From contig JBFFWQ010000003.1 of assembly GCA_041570195.1 (NCBI GenBank), positions 1 through 64,000 on the forward strand: a stretch of 64,000 nt of DNA. Direction: 5' to 3'. The stretch's first letter is position 1. The number at the start of each line of letters is the position of its first letter. Shown one piece after another: positions 51,846-59,586 of this stretch. The translations under genes were made by a program, and so were the position numbers. The stretch comes from UBA11865 sp041570195 (GTDB lineage Bacteria > Chloroflexota > Anaerolineae > Promineifilales > Promineifilaceae). The notes below the pieces were generated by a model. That model was not told the origin of the DNA and did not search any database. It worked only from the letters and a program-made list of their open reading frames with translations.

Positions 51846-54025
51846 AGTTCAACCCAACCCAACGAGATTCGGCCCCGGTCCATCTCGACCCGCAAAATCG
51901 AAACTTCAATGACATCGCCGACGCCGAAGTGGGCTTCGCGGGGCCATTGGCTACGGTGCAGCAAGCCATCTTGCTTCACGCCGATATCGACAAAGGCGCC
52001 AAAGTCTACCACATTTCTGACAGTGCCCTTCAAGCGTAGGCCTGGCTGCAGATCGTCCATGCTGAGGATATCGCTGCGCAGGATCGGCGGCGGTAGATCG
52101 GTTCGGGGATCGCGGCCGGGTCTGGCCAACTGCTCCAGGATATCGGTTAATGTGGGGAGGCCCAGGTCAAGCTTGCCGGCCAGTTTTTGCTTTGCGCCAA
52201 TCTCATGCCAGCGCGCCAGGCCGGCCGCGCGTCTGTCCGGAGGCGTATCTAACGTCAATCCGCTTTGGCGCAAGATGCTCCTGGCGGCGACGTAGCTCTC
52301 CGGGTGAATGGCACTGGCATCCAGGGGATCCTCGCCATCCCGAATGCGCAAGAAGCCAGCCGCCTGTTCAAATGCTTTAGGACCAAGTCCGGGCACATCC
52401 TTGAGCGCTTCACGACTCTTAAACGCTCCGGTGGCGTCGCGCCTATCACAGATCCTGGCCGCCAGTTTGGGGCCTACGCCGGCCACGTAGGTCAGCAGGG
52501 CTGGCGAGGCCGTGTTCACGTCGACGCCGACGCGGTTCACCACCTTTTCGACCACGCCTTCCAGAGCCTGTGCCAGGCGCTTCTGGTTAACATCGTGCTG
52601 GTAGAGACCAACGCCGATAGAACGAGGATCGATCTTGACCAACTCGGCCAGTGGATCCTGCACTCGACGGGCGATAGATACCGCACCGCGCAAGGTCACA
52701 TCCAGATCTGGCAACTCCTCTCGGGCCAATGGACTGGCGCTGTAAACGCTGGCGCCGGCCTCATTGACCATAAGGTAACGAAGATCCGGCCCAGACGATT
52801 TGCGAGCAGCGCCGTCTGGCTCTGGTCCGCGAGCCGCATTGAAGATCTTGATCAAATCGGCGGCCAACTGCTCGGATTCACGGGAGGCCGTGCCATTACC
52901 AATGGCGATCAGGCTAACCTGGAAGCGTTGGGCTAGCCCAGCTAATGTATCCCGAGATTTTTGCCACTGTTTTCTGGGCGTGTGAGGATAGATCGTCCCT
53001 GTTTCCAGGACCTTTCCCGTATCGTCGACGACCGCCACCTTGCAGCCTGTTCGATAGCCGGGATCGATGCCCAGTACTGTGAGACCGGCCAGCGGCGGCT
53101 GCAGTAGCAGATTTTCCAGATTAGTCTGGAAGACTTCCAGGGCATGGGCTTCGGCCTTGTCGGTGAGAGCCCGGCGAATGTCGCGCCCGATAGCCGGCAA
53201 CAATAGCCGGGCAGCGGCATCGTCAATCGCCAATGCCAACTGTTCAGCCAGCGGCGAGCGGCTATCAATCTGGTAGACGGCGCCGACGGCCCAGCGCCAA
53301 TCCCGCTCGGCTACCTCAATGTTGACCCGCAGGATCTTCTCCGCTTCACCGCGGTTGATGGCCAGGACCTGGTGGGGCCGGAGACGGTCGACCCGGCCGC
53401 GATAGTCGTAGTAAATCTTGAAAACGCCGCGCGGGTCATCTGATGACTTTGTCTTCTGGCAAATGAGAGTTGCCCAGCGAAGGCCCTTGTCTCGCGTGCG
53501 ACGGCGTACGTCGGCGTTGTCGCTGATGGTTTCGGCGACGATGTCCCGGGCGCCGGCCAGGGCCTGGTCTACTGTGGTTATGGTCTCGTTGAGGTAAGAT
53601 CTGGCCAACTCGGCCGGGCCCGCCCGATCACGACCCTGCGCCAGGATCAACTCAGCCAAACCCTGCAGCCCGTTCTCTCGGGCGACGCTGGCCCGCGTTC
53701 TGCGCTTGGGTTTGTAGGGCTGATAAAGATCTTCAAGGGTGGTGAGCGTCTCTGCATTCTGCAACTTGCGCTCAAGTTCAGGCGTTAAATTGCCCTGATC
53801 GGCGATGACGCCCAAGATGGTCTGGCGGCGCTTGTCTAGCGTTCGTAACGTTTCCAGGAGGGTGCCGATCTGACGTAGTTCGTCCTCGTCCAGCCCGCCC
53901 GTTGCCTCTTTGCGGTAGCGGGCGATGAAGGGCACCGTATTTTGCTCGTCCAGAAGCGCGGCCGCGGCCGCGACCTGTTCCGGTTTCGCGCCCATGCTAG
54001 CGGCAATAGACTGATATTGATTCAT
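51842..54025 (-). CDS. tex: S1-domain RNA-binding protein Tex
   Basis: Tex is a conserved cytoplasmic nucleic-acid-binding protein that affects transcription. Domains in order: N-terminal helical region (TVPFIARYRKEATGGLDEDELRQI), a YqgF-like fold (LTVLGIDPGYRTGCKVAVVD), helix-hairpin-helix segments (VNTASPALLTYVAGVGPKLAARI) and a C-terminal S1 domain (LRLKGTVRNVVDFGAFVDIGVKQDGLLHRSQ). The start at 54025 (MNQYQSIAASMG, GGAGG just upstream) is preferred to one 26 codons earlier that adds unrelated sequence. 727 residues, normal for Tex. Confidence 0.96.
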   Translation of the reverse strand: MNQYQSIAASMGAKPEQVAAAAALLDEQNTVPFIARYRKEATGGLDEDELRQIGTLLETLRTLDKRRQTILGVIADQGNLTPELERKLQNAETLTTLEDLYQPYKPKRRTRASVARENGLQGLAELILAQGRDRAGPAELARSYLNETITTVDQALAGARDIVAETISDNADVRRRTRDKGLRWATLICQKTKSSDDPRGVFKIYYDYRGRVDRLRPHQVLAINRGEAEKILRVNIEVAERDWRWAVGAVYQIDSRSPLAEQLALAIDDAAARLLLPAIGRDIRRALTDKAEAHALEVFQTNLENLLLQPPLAGLTVLGIDPGYRTGCKVAVVDDTGKVLETGTIYPHTPRKQWQKSRDTLAGLAQRFQVSLIAIGNGTASRESEQLAADLIKIFNAARGPEPDGAARKSSGPDLRYLMVNEAGASVYSASPLAREELPDLDVTLRGAVSIARRVQDPLAELVKIDPRSIGVGLYQHDVNQKRLAQALEGVVEKVVNRVGVDVNTASPALLTYVAGVGPKLAARICDRRDATGAFKSREALKDVPGLGPKAFEQAAGFLRIRDGEDPLDASAIHPESYVAARSILRQSGLTLDTPPDRRAAGLARWHEIGAKQKLAGKLDLGLPTLTDILEQLARPGRDPRTDLPPPILRSDILSMDDLQPGLRLKGTVRNVVDFGAFVDIGVKQDGLLHRSQWPREAHFGVGDVIEVSILRVEMDRGRISLGWVEL

Positions 54026-54185
54026 GACCTCCAACTTTACAGAGCTTTGACTCAGGAAACAATGCCAACACGCCGGACTCGCTCTGGCGACCGGATCGTT
54101 CATTTAGGGAATTGCTAATCCCAGGTATAATTCTCGCCGAACTCATACGATTATCGGCTCGGATAGAGCCATCCGGAGAGAGTTG

Positions 54186-55058
54186 GTGCTGAAAGGTTTA
54201 ATCAAGACTATGCGGCCGCGCCAGTGGCCAAAGAACGGCCTAGTATACGTGCCGCTGTTCTTCGACGGCAAATTGACTGACCCGTATAGTGTTGCGCGGA
54301 CCACCATCGCATTCGTATTGCTGTGCTTGATGTCCGGTGCGGTGTACATCATGAACGATCTGAAAGACATTGAAAAGGATCGTCAACACCCGAAGAAACG
54401 TTACCGACCGCTGGCGTCCGGCCAGCTTGACTCTACGGTAGCGGCCATTGCGGCGGTGCTGTTGGCCGTTTCCAGCCTCGTCGTCGGTTTCCGTCTCTCG
54501 CCGGAATTCGACTTGGTCTTGTTGACTTACCTGGTGATACAGATAGCTTATACATTCTATCTAAAGAATGTCGTATTGCTTGACGTCATGACCATCGCCG
54601 CCGGATTTGTTCTCCGCGTGGCGGCCGGCGTAGCCGTGATCAATGTGGAGCGTTTCTCGCCCTGGCTCTATGTTTGTACCGGCTTGCTGGCGCTGTTTAT
54701 GGTTCTCGGCCGCCGGCGACATGAACTTCTGTTACTGGGCCAGGATGCCAGCAATCATCGATCCATCCTGACCGAGTATAATCTTGAACTAATCGACTTG
54801 TTAATCGGCATCGTCACGACCAGCGCGATCGTGGCTTACGGCCTTTACACATTTCTGGCCGAGGGGCTGCCGGCCAACAATATGATGATGTTGACTATCC
54901 CGTTCGTGCTATATGCTGTCTTCCGCTACCTGTATCTGATTCACGTCCGGCACGAGGGCGGTGCGCCCGAAGAGATTTTTCTGCGCGACCGGCCGATGCA
55001 AGCCACGCTCTTGCTGTACGGCATGATGGCCTTCCTGGCACTTTATCTCGTCATATGA
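54186..55058 (+). CDS. UbiA-family prenyltransferase (decaprenyl-phosphate phosphoribosyltransferase-like)
   Basis: A 290-residue membrane protein with about nine helices. The first Asp-rich motif is NDLKDIEKDRQHPKKRYRPLASG and the second lies around LLDVMTIAAGFVLRVAAG. The first motif form (NDxxDxxxDxxHPxKxxRPxASG) is that of DPPR-synthase-type UbiA enzymes, which add phosphoribose to a polyprenyl phosphate for arabinogalactan or related glycans. Sequence alone cannot exclude another acceptor. Start GTG 54186 has GGAG 7 nt upstream; TTG at 54183 is an alternative. Mevalonate kinase, an isoprenoid gene, follows. Confidence 0.88.
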   Translation: MLKGLIKTMRPRQWPKNGLVYVPLFFDGKLTDPYSVARTTIAFVLLCLMSGAVYIMNDLKDIEKDRQHPKKRYRPLASGQLDSTVAAIAAVLLAVSSLVVGFRLSPEFDLVLLTYLVIQIAYTFYLKNVVLLDVMTIAAGFVLRVAAGVAVINVERFSPWLYVCTGLLALFMVLGRRRHELLLLGQDASNHRSILTEYNLELIDLLIGIVTTSAIVAYGLYTFLAEGLPANNMMMLTIPFVLYAVFRYLYLIHVRHEGGAPEEIFLRDRPMQATLLLYGMMAFLALYLVI

Positions 55059-55116
55059 AGCACTATTGCCGCCGGCGAGACCGTGCCGCTAGCTGACACA
55101 CTTCAGTTTTCATAAC

Positions 55117-56064
55117 ATGTCCGTGACCACGGCGACTGCACCGGGCAAGATCATCCTTTTTGGAGAGCATGCCGTCGTCTATGGCCGGCCGGCGATAGCC
55201 GCGCCGGTAACCCAGGTCAGAGCCAGGGCCGTCGTGGAGGATAGCTCTTCGGCTGGGATAAGGTTAGTGGCGCCCGATATCGGCCGGGACTACCAACTGT
55301 CTGCGGCGAGCGGAAATGATCCCTTTGCTCGTTCGGTCTGGCTCATCATGGAAGAAGGGGGCCTGTCAAAACTGCCCGATCTGCGAATCACGGTTCGAAG
55401 CACGATACCGATCGCCAGTGGCCTGGGCAGTGGGGCGGCGATGGCCGCGGCCGTCATCCGGGCCCTGGCCCGGCACCTGGATCTGGCGCAACTGGCGACC
55501 GATGAGCGCGTATCGGAGCTGACCTACCAGGTGGAGAAGTTGCTTCACGGCACGCCTAGCGGCATTGACAACACGGTCGTTGCCTACGAACGGCCAGTCT
55601 ACTTCGTGCGCCAGGAACCGCGGAATCGCATTGAGACCCTGACGGTGACCCGGCCGATCCGGCTTCTGGTGGCTGATACTGGCGTGGCCAGCGCGACGAA
55701 GGCTGTGGTCGGCGACGTACGTCGCCAGTGGCAGGCTGAGCCAGAACGATTCGAGCGGATATTTGACGGTTGTGGGCGGATAGCCGCCCTGGCCCGGCAG
55801 GCCATTGAGCAAGGCGCCGGGTCGGAGTTGGGGAAGCTGATGCTCGACAATCAAGCTTATCTAAGTGAAATGACCGTGTCGTCGGCAGAGCTCGACAAGC
55901 TGGTCTTGGCCGCGGTTACGGCCGGAGCGCAGGGAGCTAAGTTAAGCGGTGCGGGTCGAGGCGGCAACATGATTGCTCTGGTGTCACAAGAATCGGAGCA
56001 GGCGGTTGGCCAGGCCCTTATCGCGGCCGGGGCGAGCAGTATTCAGCATAGCATCCTCGGCTAG
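55117..56064 (+). CDS. mvk: Mevalonate kinase
   Basis: A GHMP-superfamily kinase of 315 residues that phosphorylates mevalonate in isoprenoid synthesis. Start APGKIILFGEHAVVYGRPAIAAP, phosphate loop IPIASGLGSGAAMAAAVIRAL, the HGTPSGIDNTVVAYE motif (typical of mevalonate kinase) and the C-terminal SGAGRGGNMIAL. The gene suggests that this organism uses the mevalonate pathway; other pathway genes are not in the window. It lies about 60 nt after the UbiA gene. Confidence 0.94.
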   Translation: MSVTTATAPGKIILFGEHAVVYGRPAIAAPVTQVRARAVVEDSSSAGIRLVAPDIGRDYQLSAASGNDPFARSVWLIMEEGGLSKLPDLRITVRSTIPIASGLGSGAAMAAAVIRALARHLDLAQLATDERVSELTYQVEKLLHGTPSGIDNTVVAYERPVYFVRQEPRNRIETLTVTRPIRLLVADTGVASATKAVVGDVRRQWQAEPERFERIFDGCGRIAALARQAIEQGAGSELGKLMLDNQAYLSEMTVSSAELDKLVLAAVTAGAQGAKLSGAGRGGNMIALVSQESEQAVGQALIAAGASSIQHSILG

Positions 56065-56104
56065 AGGTTGCGTGTCAGAGGCGTGTCCGGCGAATGCGCC
56101 ACAG

Positions 56105-56135
56105 AAATAAAAAAAGCCGGTCCAGACGGACCGGC
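56105..56135 (-). terminator. Rho-independent terminator after rpmB
   Basis: Perfect stem GCCGGTCC / GGACCGGC, 4-nt loop, followed on the minus strand by TTTTTTTATT. Lies between the convergent mvk and rpmB. Confidence 0.85.
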
Positions 56136-56191
56136 ATCTTAAACAAAGTGGCGGGTTTCAGAAAGAAGTCTCTTGTCGTGCTATTTCACCG

Positions 56192-56374
56192 TCAGTTGGA
56201 TTTAGCATAGGTTTTCAGGCAACGGGTGCAAACACTCTTACGTACCTTACGACCTTCTTCATAGAAAGTAGCTTTCTGGATATTTGGCTTGAATTGCCGC
56301 TTTGAATGCTTCATTGAGAAGCTGACATGGTGCCCAAACTGGGGTCCCTTGCCACATATCTCGCATTTAGCCAT
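56192..56374 (-). CDS. rpmB: Ribosomal protein bL28
   Basis: A 60-residue ribosomal protein: MAKCEICGKGPQFGHHVSFSMKHSKRQFKPNIQK and the C-terminal VRKSVCTRCLKTYAKSN. Two CxxC pairs (CEIC and CTRC) form the zinc-ribbon variant of bL28. The ATG at 56374 is chosen over the GTG two codons earlier because AGGTGTGATT gives a suitable ribosome-binding site. Divergent from asp23, about 140 nt between. Confidence 0.96.
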   Translation of the reverse strand: MAKCEICGKGPQFGHHVSFSMKHSKRQFKPNIQKATFYEEGRKVRKSVCTRCLKTYAKSN

Positions 56375-56513
56375 AATCACACCTCAGACAGACAAATTAA
56401 AAGCGACCTTTCTGGGTCGCTTGGTTTGACAACGAACAAGTTGAGTTATTATATGGCTGTGGCCTGCTTTAGGCAAGGTTTTAACAGCGTTCCAAGGAAG
56501 TCGGAGAAACAGC

Positions 56514-56864
56514 ATGTCCAGGACAGATGGATCGTACGGCAGTATCGATATTTCTAAGACTGCTGTGGCTACTATCGCCAACCGGGCAGTCAACCAATGC
56601 TACGGCGTTGTCGGCATGGCCAACAAGAACCTGGTGCAGGGACTCTCGGCCATTCTTTCCCGAGATAGCCGGCGGGGAATTGAAGTAACCATCGAAGATG
56701 AAGAAATCATCGTCGACGTCTATGTCATCGTCGAATATGGTACGCGAATACGCACTGTAGCTGAGAGCATCCAGAATACGGTCAAATATCATGTCGAAAA
56801 AGCCATGGGTATTCCTGTTAGAGCGGTGAATGTCTATGTTCACGGTCTGCGCTTGAGCGACTGA
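56514..56864 (+). CDS. Asp23/Gls24 family protein
   Basis: A 116-residue Asp23-family protein: GSIDISKTAVATIANRAVNQCYGVVGMA and YVIVEYGTRIRTVAESIQNTVKYHVEKAMGI, then VNVYVHGL. In Firmicutes the family is membrane-associated and linked to alkaline or envelope stress; it commonly precedes the FakA gene, as here (28 nt). The function is not established. Start MSRTDGSYGS. Confidence 0.93.
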   Translation: MSRTDGSYGSIDISKTAVATIANRAVNQCYGVVGMANKNLVQGLSAILSRDSRRGIEVTIEDEEIIVDVYVIVEYGTRIRTVAESIQNTVKYHVEKAMGIPVRAVNVYVHGLRLSD

Positions 56865-56892
56865 GATCCTAAGCTGAGGAGGAGTGAGTATT

Positions 56893-58563
56893 GTGACCAA
56901 GGAGAACGTGGCATACACGTCTTCTTCAATAGCCGCTGAAAGCAAGTGGCAGACTTGTAACGGCCGACAGTTTCGCAAACTGGTGCAGGCAGGTCTGGCG
57001 GCCTTGGATGAGAATCATCGCCAGGTTAACGACCTGAACGTGTTCCCAGTGCCTGATGGTGATACGGGCACCAATATGCTGCTGACGATGCGCGCAGCGT
57101 ACAAGGGGATTCAAGATAGCCAGGATGAGCATGTCGGCAAGGTGGCCCAAGAAGTATCACACGGGGCATTGATGGGCGCGCGTGGCAACTCAGGGGTCAT
57201 ACTGAGCCAGATCTGGCGCGGCCTGGCCAATAGCCTGGAAGACAAAGAGGCATTTGACGCGGCCGATTTGGCTGTAGCCTTGTCCGAAGCATCGGATACG
57301 GCCTACAAGGGTGTAATGCGGCCGGTGGAAGGAACGATCTTAACGGTCATCCGCGAGGGAGCGGAGGAGGCCCAAGACGCCCTTGGCAAGAGCAACGATC
57401 TGCGCTTCGTTTTGGCTCGTCTGGTTGAACGTTGTCAACAGGCGTTGGCCCGCACTCCAGAAATGCTGCCGGTGTTGAAACAAGCCGGTGTCGTGGACGC
57501 AGGAGGCCAGGGGTTAGTTTATATCTTCGACGGCATGCTGCGTTACGTGCACGGCGAGATGTTCTACGGCCTTGAAACGCCGCTGGAAGTCGACGTTCCG
57601 GCCCAGGCCAAGGCTGCTCCGGCGGAGGGGCTCGACAATCCCTATGACGTGCAGTACTTGCTGATGGGTGAGAATCTGGATGTGATGACCGTTCGGGAGA
57701 AGATCGACGCCATGGGCGACTCAACGGTCGTAGTTGGCGACGAGCGAACGATTAAAGTCCACATTCACGTCAAGGATCCTGGCGAGCCAATAAGTTATGG
57801 CATTAGCCTCGGACGTATCACGGATGTGGTCGTCGAGAATATGCAGATGCAGATGGAAGATATCATCGGCGCGACCGCGCCGGTGCGAGAGCCAAACGTA
57901 GACGCCGGACGTATTGGCGTTGTGGCCGTTGCCGCTGGCGATGGACTGGCTCAGATCTTTCAAAGCCTTGGCGCGGCGGGCATTGTCAGCGGTGGGCAGA
58001 GCAATAATCCAAGCACCGAGGAGATCTATGAGATAGTTCAGGGGGCGCCGAACGACGAAGTCATTATCCTGCCAAATAATAAGAACATCATTTTGGCTGC
58101 CGAGGCCGCAGGAAGACTGAGCGCAAAAAAAGTCGTCGTTGTGCCGACTCGCACGGTGCCGCAAGGGATCTGCGCCTTGCTGGCGCTCGATCGCAACGGT
58201 CAATTAGAGCAGACGGCTGAGAAGATGACCGAGGCCTGCGACCAGGTGGCCAGCGGCGAAATCACTATAGCCACTCGTTCTGTGGTGCTGGATGGCGTAG
58301 CCGTAGAGGAAGGTCAGATCATAGGTGTTGTCGACGGCCGTCTTCGCGCCTCTGGGCCTGATATCGACGAGGTCTTGCAGACGGTTCTAGAAGAAATGGA
58401 GATAGATGACCGGGAATTGGTATCGATATATTATGGCTCAGAGGTCTCCCTGGCTGATGCCGAGCAGGTTGCCACGAAGGTCCAGGGTCTGCATCCTGAG
58501 GTCGAGGTTGAGGTGCTTGCCGGTGGCCAGACCATCTATCAATATATCATCGGCGCGGAATGA
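56893..58563 (+). CDS. fakA: Fatty-acid kinase, ATP-binding subunit (FakA, DAK-domain protein)
   Basis: FakA phosphorylates fatty acids held by FakB (DegV) to acyl-phosphate, which PlsX/PlsY can use. The N-terminal DAK2 domain has DLNVFPVPDGDTGTNMLLTM (Mg-ATP site), GALMGARGNSGVILSQIWRG and KQAGVVDAGGQGLVYIF. The middle and C-terminal domains (YDVQYLLMGENLDVMTVREKIDAMGDSTVVVGD; IVSGGQSNNPSTEEI) complete the protein. 557 residues, normal. The GTG at 56893 is chosen because GAGGAGG lies 9 nt before it; an earlier GTG at 56884 overlaps that site. The stop overlaps degV. Confidence 0.93.
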   Translation: MTKENVAYTSSSIAAESKWQTCNGRQFRKLVQAGLAALDENHRQVNDLNVFPVPDGDTGTNMLLTMRAAYKGIQDSQDEHVGKVAQEVSHGALMGARGNSGVILSQIWRGLANSLEDKEAFDAADLAVALSEASDTAYKGVMRPVEGTILTVIREGAEEAQDALGKSNDLRFVLARLVERCQQALARTPEMLPVLKQAGVVDAGGQGLVYIFDGMLRYVHGEMFYGLETPLEVDVPAQAKAAPAEGLDNPYDVQYLLMGENLDVMTVREKIDAMGDSTVVVGDERTIKVHIHVKDPGEPISYGISLGRITDVVVENMQMQMEDIIGATAPVREPNVDAGRIGVVAVAAGDGLAQIFQSLGAAGIVSGGQSNNPSTEEIYEIVQGAPNDEVIILPNNKNIILAAEAAGRLSAKKVVVVPTRTVPQGICALLALDRNGQLEQTAEKMTEACDQVASGEITIATRSVVLDGVAVEEGQIIGVVDGRLRASGPDIDEVLQTVLEEMEIDDRELVSIYYGSEVSLADAEQVATKVQGLHPEVEVEVLAGGQTIYQYIIGAE

Positions 58564-59414
58564 GCGATAATATTGGCATAGTCACCGATAGCACATGTGA
58601 CATTCCCTTAGAAACTGCGGCCGAATTAGGGATCGTCGTCGTACCCGCCTACGTTAATATAGGCGAAGAGAGCTACCTGGACGGCGTCGAACTAACCCGC
58701 CAGGAGTTTTACGAGCAACTTCCCACCTACACCCGGCCGCCGACAACGGCCGCGCCTCCGCCTGGCGCTTTCACTGGCGCCTACGAGCAACTGGCCGGTC
58801 AGGGCTTAACGGAGATCCTTTCAATTCATGTGGCTTCTTCCTTGAGCGGCATGCTGAATGCGGCCAGGCTGGGCGCCCAAGATGCGCCTGGAGTGAAGGT
58901 CACCCTTTTTGATTCGCAGCAATTGACCATGGGCCTGGGATTGTTGACCATCTTGGCAGCCAAGGAGGCAGCGGCCGGGCGTACTATGGATGAGATCATT
59001 GCCTTTCTGGACGAGCGGGTAAAGCGAACGTACATTCTTGGCGTGTTGGATACATTGGAGTATTTGCGGCGCAGTGGCCGGGTCAACTGGGCCCAGTTTG
59101 GCATTGGTACATTGCTCAGGATTAAACCATTATTGCATGTTCATATGGGCCAAGTCGAAATGCCCGAAAGAGTCAGAACGAGCAAGCGGGCCATGGCACG
59201 CCTGCTTGAATTGGCGAACGGCCTTGGTCCGCTAGAGGATCTGGCTTTGTTGCACACTCACGGCAGCGAAGAGGAGATTCGCGCTTTTCGAGAGAAGACA
59301 GCTTTCCTGAATCCCGAGGGACCGCCGCCCCTGGCCGTCGAGTTGACGCCGGCAATTGGGGCGCACTTGGGACCCGGCGGCTTGGGCATCGCCTGCATCA
59401 CGGCCGGGCCATGA
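58560..59414 (+). CDS. Fatty-acid-binding DegV-family protein (FakB)
   Basis: A 284-residue DegV protein. Hallmarks: IGIVTDSTCDIP near the start, SLSGMLNAARLGAQ, LFDSQQLTMGLG and KRTYILGVLDTLEYLRRSGRVNWAQFGIGTLLRIKPLLHV with the conserved Arg and His. FakB binds a fatty acid and presents it to FakA. The ATGA overlap with fakA supports the pairing. No second FakB is in the window. Confidence 0.94.
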   Translation: MSDNIGIVTDSTCDIPLETAAELGIVVVPAYVNIGEESYLDGVELTRQEFYEQLPTYTRPPTTAAPPPGAFTGAYEQLAGQGLTEILSIHVASSLSGMLNAARLGAQDAPGVKVTLFDSQQLTMGLGLLTILAAKEAAAGRTMDEIIAFLDERVKRTYILGVLDTLEYLRRSGRVNWAQFGIGTLLRIKPLLHVHMGQVEMPERVRTSKRAMARLLELANGLGPLEDLALLHTHGSEEEIRAFREKTAFLNPEGPPPLAVELTPAIGAHLGPGGLGIACITAGP

Positions 59415-59523
59415 TCTGGTGGCCAACAAGACCGCGCCATTGAGGCAATGCCGATTTGAAGGGGCTGATCAGGGAGGTCAACCTGGAATTATCAAGCATC
59501 GTAATCAGCATCTGGTTTGAAAT

Positions 59524-59568
59524 GCGCTGATAACTGATATCGGCGTTATCGTTAAAGCGCTGATAACT
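59524..59568. repeat. Direct and inverted repeats before recG
   Basis: GCGCTGATAACT occurs at 59524-59535 and 59557-59568. Between them GATAAC and GTTATC form an inverted repeat (59529-59550). The element lies 20 nt before the recG start and may be an operator. Confidence 0.5.
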
Positions 59569-59586
59569 TAGGAAGCACCAAAGAGT

